From: Saprospiraceae bacterium
GTDB lineage: Bacteria; Bacteroidota; Bacteroidia; Chitinophagales; Saprospiraceae
Assembly: GCA_020628645.1 (NCBI GenBank)
Contig: JAHDES010000008.1
Coordinates: forward strand, 31,211 to 95,210
Length of the DNA: 64,000 nucleotides
Reading direction: 5' to 3'
Part shown: positions 1 through 10,482 of the stretch, piece by piece
Layout: each line of letters opens with the position of its first letter
How positions within the stretch are numbered: position 1 is the stretch's first letter
Translations under genes and position numbers: made by a program
The notes under the pieces: generated by a model
Databases searched by the model: none
What the model was told of the DNA's origin: nothing
The model's input: the letters and a program-made list of their open reading frames with translations, nothing else

Positions 1-811
1 TTGAACGCAGGAGGTTCAATTCAGTTTTCTCATAAATCGGATCTAATAAAATAATATTATCACACTGTTGATACCTTTTTCTTAATTGTTGACCATAATC
101 ACTAGCCTCCCAATTTCCTACTATAACTAATCGTTGATCGACCACTTGTTTGAATGCCTCTAAAACTACGTCCACATTATTTTCTGGTTCAATACGACAT
201 ACCTTAAAGGCATAATTTGTTTTTAAGAAATCATATTTTTCAGTAGCAGAATCATTAATGGTTACTTTTTTATTATGATCTGCACCGTATTCAATTAAAT
301 TGGTTTTAATACCATATTCTATCTCTGCATAATCTTGAATGGCAGCATTATCGGTAATAATTTCATCTGCATATTTTGTTGCAAAGCGTTCACTGAGTTT
401 CAAAAACTTCTTAGCAAATGTTCCCCATTTATTTCTTCGCCATTCTAATCCATCAATATTAACAATTACTTTTTTATTAGTAAACAATTTAATAAAAGGC
501 AAAAACAAACATCCTGATACTCCTAAAACTAATAGCACATCGCTATAAATAGCAGCATGAACCATTGAAACTATATCATAAATAATACTTTGCGCTCCAT
601 TGGCACTGAAAGGTAGATATTTTATGGTTGCTCCATTCCAATGTTCTTTTCGTTCATTTGGCGCATAATTTTTTTCGCTATTATAAACGGTAATATCGAG
701 TTTGGCACTTAAATTAAGTACTAAGTGATGTGCTAGTGTTTCAAAACCACCATATTTGGCTGGAACACCGACTGTACCGATAATTGCTAATTTTGTATTT
801 CCTTTATTCAT
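1..811 (-). CDS. DUF1972/GT4-type glycosyltransferase, truncated by the window edge
   Basis: Reading leftward from an ATG at 811, the frame stays open for 270 codons to base 1, so the C-terminus lies outside the window. The protein begins MNKGNTKLAIIGTVGVPAKY and continues GGFETLAHHL, the N-terminal signature of DUF1972 rhamnosyl/glycosyltransferases with a GT-B fold, as found in polysaccharide and O-antigen clusters. Further in are a Rossmann-like DVLLVLGVSG segment, VNIDGLEWRRNKWG and FKVCRIEPENN, the last resembling the start of the donor-binding half (usually GRIEPENN). It should transfer a sugar from a nucleotide donor to a lipid-linked or surface glycan in the cytoplasm. Substrate is unknown. 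The lipid A-type acyltransferase next door also fits an envelope role. Confidence 0.85.
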   Translation of the reverse strand, partial: MNKGNTKLAIIGTVGVPAKYGGFETLAHHLVLNLSAKLDITVYNSEKNYAPNERKEHWNGATIKYLPFSANGAQSIIYDIVSMVHAAIYSDVLLVLGVSGCLFLPFIKLFTNKKVIVNIDGLEWRRNKWGTFAKKFLKLSERFATKYADEIITDNAAIQDYAEIEYGIKTNLIEYGADHNKKVTINDSATEKYDFLKTNYAFKVCRIEPENNVDVVLEAFKQVVDQRLVIVGNWEASDYGQQLRKRYQQCDNIILLDPIYEKTELNLLRS

Positions 812-1075
812 ACGCTGAGTTTAAGTTTTGGTGAAAATTGCGTATGGAACTTGTAATAAATTGGGGAGAAGAAATTTGAGATAGAGATTTCTAATTATTA
901 CTTGTTTCATGATGATCTATTTTCTGAATATTCAAATGATACACCAATTGACAAGTGTTTTTTAGTCAAACTATTAAACATGTAGGTGAATTAATATGTG
1001 TTCCAATTTTGGGAAAGGAAGATGAAATTGGGAAGCCAATTAAGATAAGGGGAAAGAGAATTTAATAAGTAAATA

Positions 1076-1954
1076 CTAATCTATAGTGATATGTGAAGGA
1101 CGCTTTTTCTTCCATCGTTTATGCGACCACAACCAATTTTCGGGTTGCGCTAAAATAATTCGAGTCAGCTCATTTCGAAAGACTTTAGTGATTTCTTTTT
1201 CGGGAAGACTGTTTGGTTGATCTTCCAAAACAATAAACGTTAATGTATAAAAGCCACGGTTTACTCGCTGTAAATCAGCATAAATAACTGGAAAATTATA
1301 TTCCCTAGCAATTGCATCTGGGCCTTTCAAAAAAGCAGTTTCTTGATTCAAAAAGGTGAGCCAATGTGCCTTTTCAGAATTGGAGGGCGATTGATCGGCG
1401 ATCAGTACCACCATACAAGGTTGATGGATGTGATTGGGGAGTTCTTTATAAGTTTCTTTATTAGGAATAAGAACAAAGTTTTTATTTTGTCGGGTACGTT
1501 TCAAATAGGCATCAGTTCGTGGATTACGAAGGGGTTTATAGATGCCTAAAATAAGATGTTCCAATTGAAGTCCAATTTGAGTAGCCCATTCAAAATTGCC
1601 AAAATGACTGGCTACTAAAATAACACTACGACCTTCGCGTGCGAAGGCATCCGCTACTTCAGGATTGGTTACTTTACATCGACGAATAATTTCTTTTTTG
1701 GAAAGGCTCATTCCCTTTATCCCTTCTAAAATACAATCACAAAGGTTTTGATACGAACCTTTTATTAAGGTTTGAATTTCTGATTTACTTTTGTTGGGAA
1801 AGGATTTTTTTAAGTTTGTTTCAATTACGTTATAGCGATACTTAACCACCACTCGCATTACCCAAGCCATGCCATCTGATAATAGATAGATCACCCTAAA
1901 TGGTAATAACCAAAAGAGAAAAACTGTAATGCGAAAAAAGAAATAGTTAAACAT
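1076..1954 (-). CDS. Lipid A biosynthesis acyltransferase family (LpxL/HtrB-like)
   Basis: This 292-residue protein belongs to the LpxL/HtrB lysophospholipid acyltransferase family, which adds a secondary acyl chain to the lipid A precursor at the inner membrane. The N-terminus (FFFRITVFLFWLLPFRVIYLL) is a single hydrophobic anchor. The catalytic H-x4-E motif appears as ASHFGNFEWA near residue 118, followed by the family's GIYKPLRNPRTDAYLKRTR region and VLIADQSP. The length is normal for the family. The ATG at 1954 has a hydrophobic membrane anchor right behind it, which supports this start. Bacteroidota members often transfer longer or branched acyl chains; chain specificity cannot be read here. 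Some family members instead act on ornithine or amino-acid lipids. Confidence 0.88.
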   Translation of the reverse strand: MFNYFFFRITVFLFWLLPFRVIYLLSDGMAWVMRVVVKYRYNVIETNLKKSFPNKSKSEIQTLIKGSYQNLCDCILEGIKGMSLSKKEIIRRCKVTNPEVADAFAREGRSVILVASHFGNFEWATQIGLQLEHLILGIYKPLRNPRTDAYLKRTRQNKNFVLIPNKETYKELPNHIHQPCMVVLIADQSPSNSEKAHWLTFLNQETAFLKGPDAIAREYNFPVIYADLQRVNRGFYTLTFIVLEDQPNSLPEKEITKVFRNELTRIILAQPENWLWSHKRWKKKRPSHITID

Positions 1955-2313
1955 AAAGGGCGATTAATGTTCAATTGATTGCTCACCTTGCAATCCTCTT
2001 TAAAATAAACATGAATCATCCCGAATTTTTGAAGTCTTGAGTTTTTGGGGCATCCCCGCCTGACCAGTCGGGCAGGGATGCCCCAAAAACTCATTATTGA
2101 GGGGTATAAGGGGGGAAGTGTGTGCCGAAAATCGGTACACTTCCCCCCTTAAAATCCCCATAAAAACAGCCAGAAGGGGCTCAATGCTCCTTCTGGCTGT
2201 AATATTTGGCTTCATACGCGAATTTTTAATAAAATTCGGGATGACTCATGTTGTTTTCTTTCACCAAGATTGAACTTTTCAGTGAAAAGTATTATTCTAA
2301 ATAAGACGAAAAT
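1955..2313. other. Gene-free gap filled by a multi-hairpin element
   Basis: The 359-base gap between the acyltransferase and the M23 peptidase, both on the minus strand, contains no convincing gene. Nearly all of it is a nested array of inverted repeats (2010-2250), described separately. Short frames crossing it owe their length to the palindromes and are not genes. Confidence 0.8.
2010..2250. repeat. 241-bp multi-hairpin element with 20-bp terminal inverted repeats
   Basis: The ends are inverted copies: CATGAATCATCCCGAATTTT at 2010-2029 and AAAATTCGGGATGACTCATG at 2231-2250, matching at 19 of 20 positions. Between them are four further dyads: a long stem at 2039-2092 built on GAGTTTTTGGGGCATCCC, a stem at 2108-2150 built on AAGGGGGGAAGTGT, a perfect 12-bp stem at 2166-2200 (ACAGCCAGAAGG) and a small one at 2219-2238 (CGAATTTT). 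The core of the first stem, around CTGACCAGTCGGGCAGGG, resembles a palindrome I recall as dispersed in Bacteroidota genomes. No reading frame is associated. It could be a miniature transposable element or a structured intergenic repeat. Confidence 0.75.
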
Positions 2314-3297
2314 TTAATCAAAAGATTGGTTGTTGACAGAAGCCATATTTGCTAGCTGTTGATACTCTTCAGGAGTTAAACCATCCAAACAATAATTAAG
2401 TGGATTTACTTTTTGACCTTGATAAATCACTTCATAATGACAATGTGGAGCAGTAGATGACCCTGTATTTCCAACTTTACCAATCACATTTCCACGTTTT
2501 ACTTCATCTCCTACTTTTACATCTACTTTTGACATGTGTGCATAAAGCGTTTTGTAACCATACCCATGATTAATGATAACATGCGTACCATATCCAGTCT
2601 TTTTATAAAGAATTTTTTCTACTTTTCCATCTCCAGTTGAATGAATAGGTGTACCACGAGGTGCAGTAAAATCTATTCCATAGTGCATTTTAGGAATCTT
2701 TTGGATTGGATGGATACGACGTCCGAAACCAGATAAAGCTCGTATCCCACGTGCTAATTTATCTTCACGTACAGGTTTGATTGCAGGAATAGAAGAAAGC
2801 ATCGCTTCTTTACTTTCAGCTTCTAATTCAATTTTATCTAAAGACTGTGATTGAATTACAAGTTGACGTTTAAGTCGATCTGCTTTTTCTTGCGTAGCAC
2901 GGAGTAAGTCTCCTGAATCAGAAAACTCAGTTAAATAGTCATATTTCTCAGAACCCCCGACACCACCATTCCAGACATCCTCGTCAATAGGATCCATTCC
3001 GAACATCATACGATGAACATTAGCATCACGATCTTGAATATTCGTTAACACTTTACCCATTTGATCGACCTGATTGTCCAAAGCCATGTTTTGAACTTCC
3101 ATCTGCTTGAGTTCTCGTTTAAGCTTATCAACTTCTGGAGAGTCCATATATTTGAAAGCTAAACCAGCTATAACCGAACCTGCTAATAACACAAGGAAAC
3201 TTAAACCAGCAATTTTTAGAATACGAACCTTTAGTGGTTCTTCCAGTTTTTCGTATCGAAGTGTTTGCTTATTGTAGTAAAATTTTTCCTTTCCCAT
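2314..3297 (-). CDS. M23 family metallopeptidase (LytM domain) with membrane anchor and coiled coil
   Basis: This 327-residue protein has a short cytoplasmic N-terminus, one transmembrane helix (about residues 26-48, KIAGLSFLVLLAGSVIAGLA), a periplasmic coiled coil (about 55-165) and a C-terminal LytM zinc peptidase domain. The zinc and catalytic residues are visible: HYGIDF (His and Asp ligands), LYAHM and HCHYEV. These enzymes cut peptidoglycan cross-bridges or, in degenerate EnvC/NlpD-like forms, activate amidases. All key histidines are present, so it is probably an active DD-endopeptidase. It is divergently placed from alaS, an arrangement I associate with Bacteroidota. The ATG at 3297 precedes a charged stretch and the helix. 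Confidence 0.9.
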   Translation of the reverse strand: MGKEKFYYNKQTLRYEKLEEPLKVRILKIAGLSFLVLLAGSVIAGLAFKYMDSPEVDKLKRELKQMEVQNMALDNQVDQMGKVLTNIQDRDANVHRMMFGMDPIDEDVWNGGVGGSEKYDYLTEFSDSGDLLRATQEKADRLKRQLVIQSQSLDKIELEAESKEAMLSSIPAIKPVREDKLARGIRALSGFGRRIHPIQKIPKMHYGIDFTAPRGTPIHSTGDGKVEKILYKKTGYGTHVIINHGYGYKTLYAHMSKVDVKVGDEVKRGNVIGKVGNTGSSTAPHCHYEVIYQGQKVNPLNYCLDGLTPEEYQQLANMASVNNQSFD

Positions 3298-3619
3298 ATA
3301 AATTGATTAAGTGGAAAACATAAAAATGAGGGTGAATAATCACGCAGTCATTTTTAGTGTGGCACTTAGAGTTCCCTTCATAGTTTTAAAAACGATGCCA
3401 AATTTAACTTCGATTCATGAGAAAATCAAAAAATTAACTAAAAAAATCACTATAAATAGGGAACTAATCGACCAGCAGCTATCTTATAATCAATATGTTG
3501 AAAATAAGTTGACTGTTTTTAAGGTGTTCTATAATTTTTTTGCGGATTTTTGTACCATTATAATAAAAGACATAGTATAGACTATTCAAAACGTACTTAC
3601 TAGTTAAAGCAATTGTGAT
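3298..3619. other. Divergent intergenic region between the M23 peptidase and alaS
   Basis: This 322-base AT-rich gap must hold the promoters of both divergent genes. I see no clean TTG-N20-TAnnTTTG pair on either strand. A GTG-initiated frame at 3311-3580 would encode 89 residues with no recognisable domain, and is more likely chance. No hairpin terminator is expected or seen. Confidence 0.5.
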
Positions 3620-6253
3620 ATGACTTCAAGAGAAATCAGAAATACATTCCTCCAATTTTTTGCTGATAAGCAACATAAGATTGTTCCTTCTGCTCCTATT
3701 GTAAATAAAGATGATCCTACTTTGATGTTTACCAATGCAGGAATGAATCAATTCAAAGATTTTTTCCTTGGTAATCAAGTTCCAGATAATCGTCGTGCTG
3801 CTGATACCCAAAAATGTCTTCGTGTTTCAGGAAAACATAATGACCTGGAGGAAGTAGGTATTGATAGTTATCACCATACGATGTTCGAGATGCTTGGGAA
3901 TTGGTCCTTTGGAGATTATTTTAAAGAAGAAGCTATTGCCTGGGCCTGGGAGTTATTAACTGAAGTTTACGGCTTAGAGAAAGATCGTTTGTATGTAAGT
4001 GTTTTTGAAGGAGATGAAACAGAAGGTCTTACGGCAGATGCTGAAGCAGTAGCTTTCTGGAAAAAATGGGTGCCAGAAGATCGAATTTTATATTTTGACA
4101 AAAAAGATAATTTTTGGGAAATGGGCGAAACAGGTCCTTGTGGTCCTTGTTCAGAAATTCATATTGATTTACGTCCAAATGAAGATCGTCAAAAAATAAA
4201 TGGTGGTACGCTCGTTAATATGGACGACCCTTTAGTGATTGAAATCTGGAATCTCGTCTTTATTCAATTTAATCGTAAAGCTGACGGAAGTCTTGAAGAG
4301 TTACCAGAAAAACATATTGATACAGGAATGGGCTTTGAACGCCTTTGTATGGCAATGCAGAAAAAGACATCTAACTATGATACAGATGTTTTTACCCCTT
4401 TTATCAAATTAGTAGAACAAAAATCAGGTAAGAAATATACATTCAATTATGACCTCAGCGCAAAATCTGATATTGCTATGCGTGTAGTGGTTGACCATAT
4501 TCGTGCTGTTGCGTTTACCATTGCAGATGGGCAGTTGCCGAGTAATACAGGAGCAGGCTATGTTATCCGTCGTATTCTTCGTAGGGCGGTACGCTATTAT
4601 TACACCTTTTTGGATATAAAAGAACCGTTTTTACATACTTTAATTCCCCTTTTAGCATCTGAATTTGGCGATGTTTTTCCAGAATTGCCAGCCCAGCAAG
4701 AGCAAATAGGAAAAATAATTTTAGGGGAAGAAAAAACATTTTTAAATACACTAGAAAAAGGAATTCGTCGCTTTGAAAGTCTAGAAATTGTCAATAATGT
4801 TGTTAATGGGCAAGATGCATTTGAACTGTATGACACTTATGGGTTTCCTATTGATTTAACGCGTTTAATGGCTTCTGAAAAAGGACATTTTGTAGATGAA
4901 GGAGCATTTGAAAAGGCTTTACAAGCACAAAAAGATCGTTCGCGTGCAGATGCGGTAAAACAAGTGGGTGATTGGATGGTACTATCAGATGATCAAGGGG
5001 TTGATTTTGTTGGTTATGATGAATTGAATATTGTAGGTTCAAAAGTACTCAAATATCGTACGGTTAACGTTAAAAAAGGCGACCAATATCAGATTGTATT
5101 GAATAAAACACCTTTTTACGCTGAAAGTGGAGGACAGGTTGGTGATAAGGGTTTGTTTTGGTTTGGCGAAGAAAAAATACCCGTTTTAGATACGCAAAAA
5201 GAGAATGATTTAATTATTCACATTGTCAAGAAATTACCTAAAAATATACATGCAACTGTTCGCGCAGAAGTGAATGCACCAAAGCGTCATGCCACAGAAA
5301 AGAACCATACAGCTGTCCATTTGATGCATGCAGCACTTCATGATGTATTGGGTAAAAATGCGTTGCAAAAGGGACAAAATGTAGACGATAAACGTTTGCG
5401 CTTTGATTTTTCTCATTTTCAAAAAGTAACATCAGAAGAATTGGCTCAAATTGAACAAATGGTCAATCAAAAAATACGAGAAAACATTCCGCTGGAAGAA
5501 GAACGTGCGATGCCAATTGAAGAAGCACGTCAGTCAGGTGCAATGATGCTTTTTGGTGAGAAATATGGAGATGTCGTTCGAATGATAACATTTGATAAAA
5601 ACTTCTCTCGTGAATTATGTGGAGGTACACATGTAGATGCTACAGGAAAAATCGGAGTTTTCAAAATTTTATCGGAGACAGGAATTGCAGCAGGAATCCG
5701 AAGAATAGAAGCGGTTACAGCAGATCAAGCGGAAGCTTATTTAATCAAAGAATTAGAAGAATTAAAAAGTGTTCGTGCATTATTTAAAAATTCTACTAAT
5801 GTATTAAAAACTGTATCTGATTTACAAGAGGAAAACAAGCAATTGAAAAAGGAATTAGAAAAGATGCAATCTGCTCAAGCTAATGCTTTACAATCGCAAT
5901 TGAAAAAAGATATGCAATCTATTAATGGTATTAATTTTATCGGTGCTCGTTTGCCTTTAAATGATGCAAATACGATAAAAACTTTAGCCTATCAATTAGA
6001 ACAAGAAGTAGGTGATGCACTGATTGTATTTGGAGCAGAAGTAAAAGGTAAACCGCAATTAACGATTGCCATTTCTAAAAATTTGACGGAAAGTAAGTCC
6101 CTCCATGCAGGTAATATGATTCGTGAATTGGCAAAAGAAATTCAAGGTGGAGGCGGAGGACAAGCGTTTTTTGCAACCGCAGGAGGAAAGGATGCTTCAG
6201 GATTGGAACGAGCGATTGAAAAAGCAAAATTGAATTTATCAAGTATGAATTAA
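3620..6253 (+). CDS. alaS: Alanine--tRNA ligase
   Basis: AlaRS charges tRNA-Ala in the cytoplasm and edits mischarged Ser/Gly. The 877-residue length is normal for the bacterial enzyme. The class II catalytic domain opens with REIRNTFLQFF and includes FTNAGMNQFKDFFLG (motif 1 region) and CLRVSGKHNDLEEVG, which precedes the family's HHTMFEMLGNWSFGDYFKEE. Class II motif 3 lies near HIDTGMGFERL. The editing domain carries the zinc ligands HTAVHLMH and CGGTHV. A coiled coil around residues 725-765 leads into the C-Ala domain ending in a glycine-rich GGGGGGQAFFATAGGK. The ATG at 3620 matches the usual family start (MTSREIR). It is divergent from the M23 peptidase and upstream of a DUF2853 gene. 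Confidence 0.98.
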   Translation: MTSREIRNTFLQFFADKQHKIVPSAPIVNKDDPTLMFTNAGMNQFKDFFLGNQVPDNRRAADTQKCLRVSGKHNDLEEVGIDSYHHTMFEMLGNWSFGDYFKEEAIAWAWELLTEVYGLEKDRLYVSVFEGDETEGLTADAEAVAFWKKWVPEDRILYFDKKDNFWEMGETGPCGPCSEIHIDLRPNEDRQKINGGTLVNMDDPLVIEIWNLVFIQFNRKADGSLEELPEKHIDTGMGFERLCMAMQKKTSNYDTDVFTPFIKLVEQKSGKKYTFNYDLSAKSDIAMRVVVDHIRAVAFTIADGQLPSNTGAGYVIRRILRRAVRYYYTFLDIKEPFLHTLIPLLASEFGDVFPELPAQQEQIGKIILGEEKTFLNTLEKGIRRFESLEIVNNVVNGQDAFELYDTYGFPIDLTRLMASEKGHFVDEGAFEKALQAQKDRSRADAVKQVGDWMVLSDDQGVDFVGYDELNIVGSKVLKYRTVNVKKGDQYQIVLNKTPFYAESGGQVGDKGLFWFGEEKIPVLDTQKENDLIIHIVKKLPKNIHATVRAEVNAPKRHATEKNHTAVHLMHAALHDVLGKNALQKGQNVDDKRLRFDFSHFQKVTSEELAQIEQMVNQKIRENIPLEEERAMPIEEARQSGAMMLFGEKYGDVVRMITFDKNFSRELCGGTHVDATGKIGVFKILSETGIAAGIRRIEAVTADQAEAYLIKELEELKSVRALFKNSTNVLKTVSDLQEENKQLKKELEKMQSAQANALQSQLKKDMQSINGINFIGARLPLNDANTIKTLAYQLEQEVGDALIVFGAEVKGKPQLTIAISKNLTESKSLHAGNMIRELAKEIQGGGGGQAFFATAGGKDASGLERAIEKAKLNLSSMN

Positions 6254-6364
6254 TATTCTATTTAAAGATTAATAAAAAATTGTATCTATTTGCGTAATTT
6301 AACGTCTAATAGAATTGTATAACCGTTAATTATATTTACTTCATAACCAAAATTAAAAACTAAG

Positions 6365-6703
6365 ATGAGTAAATTTCAAGAAGCTCTAGAAACTTATACC
6401 AATGAGTTTGGAAAGCTAAACGTTGATGTTGATGCAGACTTATTAAAAGCAGTAACAAAAGCTTGTGGGCCTGCTATCTACAATCCAGATGCAAGTAAAG
6501 TATCTTCTTCTGATCAAGCTGAATTAGATCGCGTAAAAAATAATTTCTTAATCAAGAAATTAGGACTTAAAGATTCTGCTGAATTAGATAATGCTATTGC
6601 AGGTGTTGTAGAAACGTTTGGTTCTAGCAACCGCAATAAATACCGTGCAATGTTTTACTACCTTTTAGTAAAGAAATTCGGTAAAGAATCAATGTTTAAC
6701 TAG
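6365..6703 (+). CDS. DUF2853 family protein
   Basis: This small soluble protein of 112 residues matches my memory of DUF2853 (PF11015), with conserved stretches GPAIYNPDASKVSSSD, NNFLIKKLGL and the C-terminal GSSNRNKYRAMFYYLLVKKF. No signal peptide, membrane segment or catalytic motif is visible. The function of the family is unknown; members are all-alpha proteins of about 110 residues in Bacteroidota and Proteobacteria. It lies 111 bases after alaS and probably has its own transcript, ending at the strong hairpin that follows. There is no sign of lateral transfer. Confidence 0.85.
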   Translation: MSKFQEALETYTNEFGKLNVDVDADLLKAVTKACGPAIYNPDASKVSSSDQAELDRVKNNFLIKKLGLKDSAELDNAIAGVVETFGSSNRNKYRAMFYYLLVKKFGKESMFN

Positions 6704-6734
6704 TCATGCGCTAGGATAACTAAGTGTAAAAATA

Positions 6735-6769
6735 AAAAACGGTCTTCGAAAATTTCGAAGACCGTTTTT
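6735..6769. terminator. Bidirectional intrinsic terminator between the DUF2853 gene and secA
   Basis: A perfect inverted repeat, AAAAACGGTCTTCGAAA pairing with TTTCGAAGACCGTTTTT, lies between two convergent genes. Runs of A on one side and T on the other give a poly-U tail in both directions, so it can end both the DUF2853 transcript and the secA transcript. Confidence 0.9.
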
Positions 6770-6789
6770 GTTTTATCTATCATCTGAGG

Positions 6790-9700
6790 TTATAATTTCC
6801 CATGACAATTTTTGTATTTCTTTCCACTACCACAAGGACAAGGCGCATTCCGTCCAACTTTCCTTTCTGTTCGTTTGAAGGTTTCAGGTTTTGATCGTTT
6901 ACTTACCCCTTCTGCTGCTCGCCGTGCACGCGCATCTTCGGCTCGTTCATTCGTTTTAGTTCGACTAAAATCCGTTTTTTGTTCTTGTACTTGTTCTAAG
7001 GTCGTGCCATCTCTAAAGATCAAAGTGCCGCTCATTAAATAGGAAGTAACTTTCTCATTAACTTGATAAATTAAATCTTCAAAGAGATTATAAGCTTCCA
7101 TTTTATAGACGACTAATGGATCTTTTTGCTCAAAAGACGCAGCTTGCGTAGAGTCTTTTAACTCATCCATTGAACGCAAATGCTCTTTCCATAAATCATC
7201 TATCAGGGCAAGGGTAACGGCTTTTTCAATATCTCTAGAAATAGATTTACCGTTTGTTTTAACAGCCAATTCTATATCAGCAGCAATAGGAAGAGGTTTT
7301 GCACTTCCATTAGTATAAGGAATTGCTATTCGCTTAAATTTATGTCCTTCTGTTTCATAAACATTTTTAATCGTAGGCAATAAAACCGTACTGATTTTAT
7401 CCATTTTACGATTATACGCCGCAAAAACTTGATCTTGGTAACGATCGGTAATTTCTAGCTCATTTCCTTCATTAAAATCTGCTGCATCTATTTTAGGATC
7501 AAGACCAACTACACGCATAGAATCTGTGCGAAAGGTATCAAAATCTCCTCCTTGTTTATGTCCTGCAACGAGACTTTCCGTTAATCCAATGAACATATTA
7601 TTCAAATCTACAGATAGACGTTCACCAGAAAGGGCATTTTCCCGTTTTTTATAAATGGCTTCTCGTTGAATATTCATCACATCATCATATTCCAAAAGAC
7701 GCTTACGAATACCAAAGTTATTTTCCTCTACTTTCTTTTGTGCATTTCCAATAGATTTAGTCACCATAGAATGTTGAATAACTTCTCCATCCTGATGCCC
7801 CATGCGATCCATCAATTTTGCAATACGTTCCGATTGGAATAAACGCATTAGGTTATCTTCCAAAGAAACATAAAACTGAGACGAACCTGGATCTCCTTGA
7901 CGACCTGCACGTCCTCGAAGCTGACGATCTACGCGTCGAGAATCATGGCGTTCTGTACCAATGATCGCTAAACCACCCGCATCTAAAACTTCTTTCGGTA
8001 GCTTAATATCTGTACCACGACCTGCCATATTCGTTGCAATAGTTACCTGTCCTGGTTTACCTGCTTGTGCAACAATATCGGCTTCTCGTTGATGTTGTTT
8101 TGCATTCAATACATTATGAGGTATATTACGCATTTGAAGCATACGGCTCAGTTTCTCCGAAATATCTACAGAAGTTGTACCTACGAGAATAGGTCGACCT
8201 GCCTCACTTAAACTAACCACTTCATCAATTACAGCATTGAATTTTTCGCGTTCTGTTTTAAAAACTAGATCATCTCGATCATCTCGAATAATTGGCCGAT
8301 TGGTTGGAATAACTACCACATCTAATTTATAAATTTCCCAAAACTCACCTGCTTCTGTTTCTGCAGTACCCGTCATACCAGCTAATTTGTGGTACATACG
8401 GAAATAATTTTGAAGCGTAACAGTAGCATAAGTTTGAGTGATATCTCCAATCTTCACGCCTTCTTTTGCTTCTAATGCTTGGTGTAAGCCATCCGAGTAA
8501 CGACGACCTTCCATCATCCGCCCTGTTTGCTCATCTACAATTTTTACTTGACCTTCTAAAACGACATATTCTTCATCTTTTGTAAATAAAGTATAGGCTT
8601 TTAATAATTGACTAATGGAATGTAGACGTTTTGACTTTTCAGAAAAATCTTGAACGAGGGTATTTTTTTGTTCTGCTTTTTCTTCATCAGATAATGCTTC
8701 ATTTGATTGAATGTCATTCATTTCAGTAGCAATATCTGGCATGATAAAGAAACTAGGATCTTGTTTTCCACGTGCCAAAAACTCTGCACCACGCTCTGTT
8801 AATTCTACTTGGCGATTTTTTTCATCAATCGTAAAAAGGAGTGGCTCATCTGCAAGTGGCATATTCTTCGATTGCTCTTGCATGTAATAATTCTCTGCTT
8901 TTTGCATTTCTACTTTCACCCCTTCCTCACTCAAGAATTTGATTAAAGGGCGATACTTTGGCAATGCGCGATAAGCCCGTAAAAGTGCTAAACCTGCTTC
9001 GCCTTCTTGACTACCAAGTATATTATCTTTAAAAAGTTTTTTTCCTTCCGCTAAAAAATCGGTTGCAATTTTACGTTGCGCAGCAATCAGTTTTTCAACA
9101 TCGGGTTTAAGAGCCTCATATTCTTGTTCTTCAGTTCCTTTTGGTACAGGTCCTGAAATAATCAATGGAGTACGTGCATCATCAACTAATACAGAATCCA
9201 CCTCATCTACCATTGTATAATGGTGCTTACGTTGTACTTGCTCATCTTTACTACGCACCATATTATCACGTAAGTAATCAAAACCAAATTCATTATTCGT
9301 ACCATAGGTAATATCACAAAGATAGGCTTGACGACGTTGCTCTGAATGAGGTTTGTATTTATCAATACAATCAATGGTCAAAAACAAAAATTCGAAGATT
9401 GGGCCTACCCATTCGCAGTCACGACGAGCAAGATAATCGTTTACCGTCACAACGTGTACCCCTTCTCCAGAGACACCATTTAAATAGGCAGGGAGCGTAG
9501 CGACCAAAGTCTTACCTTCACCTGTCTGCATCTCTGCAATTTTACCATCATGGAGTACCATACCTCCAATGAGCTGCACATCGTAGTGGATCATATTCCA
9601 AGTAATTTCACCGCCAGCAGCCACCCACTTGTTTTGCCAAACAGCTTGATTGCCTTCTATCGTGACATAACTTTTTGTCGCAGCGAGAGTTCGATCATGT

Positions 9701-10107
9701 TCTGTAGCAGTGACAGTGATCGTTTCGTTTTGGGTGAAACGTCGAGCAGTTTCTTTGACGACAGCAAAAGCTTCAGGAAGAATTTCTTTTAGAATTGCTT
9801 CAAGGTGTTTATCGCGTTCTTTGATCATCTCGTCAATATCCTTGAATAAATCTTCTCGAACTAATAGATCGTCTTCTTGAGCAGCTTGATCTCTAACAGT
9901 TTGAATGTCGCTATCGATTCCTGTAAGGTGTTCTTTGATACGAGCACGAAATTCTGTTGTCTTATTCCGTAATTCGTCATTTGATAGACCATTATACTGT
10001 TCAAAATACGAATTGATTTCTTCTACAACAGGTTGGTAGATGGCGACATCACGGTCGTATTTTGTGCCAAATATTTTTTTAACGGAATTGGATATAAATT
10101 TGAACAT
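6790..10107 (-). CDS. secA: Protein translocase subunit SecA
   Basis: SecA is the ATPase motor that drives unfolded preproteins through SecYEG at the inner membrane. I choose the ATG at 10107 ([20 protein letters not shown]), which gives 1105 residues; an upstream TTG would add seven residues foreign to the family. Visible features are Walker A MQTGEGKT (about residue 195), the DEVD box in [19 protein letters not shown], motif [23 protein letters not shown], and the C-terminal zinc tail [16 protein letters not shown] that binds SecB or ribosomes. At about 1100 residues it is longer than the 901-residue E. coli protein, as is usual in Bacteroidota, the extra being mainly in the helicase/preprotein region. 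It converges on the terminator at 6735-6769. Confidence 0.98.
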   Translation of the reverse strand: MFKFISNSVKKIFGTKYDRDVAIYQPVVEEINSYFEQYNGLSNDELRNKTTEFRARIKEHLTGIDSDIQTVRDQAAQEDDLLVREDLFKDIDEMIKERDKHLEAILKEILPEAFAVVKETARRFTQNETITVTATEHDRTLAATKSYVTIEGNQAVWQNKWVAAGGEITWNMIHYDVQLIGGMVLHDGKIAEMQTGEGKTLVATLPAYLNGVSGEGVHVVTVNDYLARRDCEWVGPIFEFLFLTIDCIDKYKPHSEQRRQAYLCDITYGTNNEFGFDYLRDNMVRSKDEQVQRKHHYTMVDEVDSVLVDDARTPLIISGPVPKGTEEQEYEALKPDVEKLIAAQRKIATDFLAEGKKLFKDNILGSQEGEAGLALLRAYRALPKYRPLIKFLSEEGVKVEMQKAENYYMQEQSKNMPLADEPLLFTIDEKNRQVELTERGAEFLARGKQDPSFFIMPDIATEMNDIQSNEALSDEEKAEQKNTLVQDFSEKSKRLHSISQLLKAYTLFTKDEEYVVLEGQVKIVDEQTGRMMEGRRYSDGLHQALEAKEGVKIGDITQTYATVTLQNYFRMYHKLAGMTGTAETEAGEFWEIYKLDVVVIPTNRPIIRDDRDDLVFKTEREKFNAVIDEVVSLSEAGRPILVGTTSVDISEKLSRMLQMRNIPHNVLNAKQHQREADIVAQAGKPGQVTIATNMAGRGTDIKLPKEVLDAGGLAIIGTERHDSRRVDRQLRGRAGRQGDPGSSQFYVSLEDNLMRLFQSERIAKLMDRMGHQDGEVIQHSMVTKSIGNAQKKVEENNFGIRKRLLEYDDVMNIQREAIYKKRENALSGERLSVDLNNMFIGLTESLVAGHKQGGDFDTFRTDSMRVVGLDPKIDAADFNEGNELEITDRYQDQVFAAYNRKMDKISTVLLPTIKNVYETEGHKFKRIAIPYTNGSAKPLPIAADIELAVKTNGKSISRDIEKAVTLALIDDLWKEHLRSMDELKDSTQAASFEQKDPLVVYKMEAYNLFEDLIYQVNEKVTSYLMSGTLIFRDGTTLEQVQEQKTDFSRTKTNERAEDARARRAAEGVSKRSKPETFKRTERKVGRNAPCPCGSGKKYKNCHGKL

Positions 10108-10482
10108 ATTATTTTTTATAAATATCAATGAAAACTAAAAGGGATAACTTTTTATTCTCATTTTGATTGAAGTATTTTATTTTGCTACAAATTTACATAA
10201 ATAAATGAGCGTCTTACTTATAAAATTTGCTATTTTACTTATGTACAAATACCGTTTTGAAAAAATCCCTTTGTATACAGATTATGATTTTACCAAATCG
10301 ATAGTATACGTTTAAGGCGTGATTTACAAAATCACTTATTCAATTTCGTATAAATTGTTTTTCTTTTCTATAACGTATAGGCTTACATAAGTTGTACCAT
10401 TGTATAAAAAACAATGATTTTATGCCATTATGTCTTACTATTAATAAAACAGTCTGCTATTCTTACAGGTTTAAAATAATCT

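Noticed and set aside
1891-2215. Minus-strand frames across the multi-hairpin element
   Set aside because: Their length comes from palindromic sequence; they overlap each other and the acyltransferase 5' end, with no domain.
3311-3580. GTG-initiated frame of 89 residues between the M23 peptidase gene and alaS
   Set aside because: No family, no promoter or ribosome site, and it fills the divergent promoter region of two well-supported genes.
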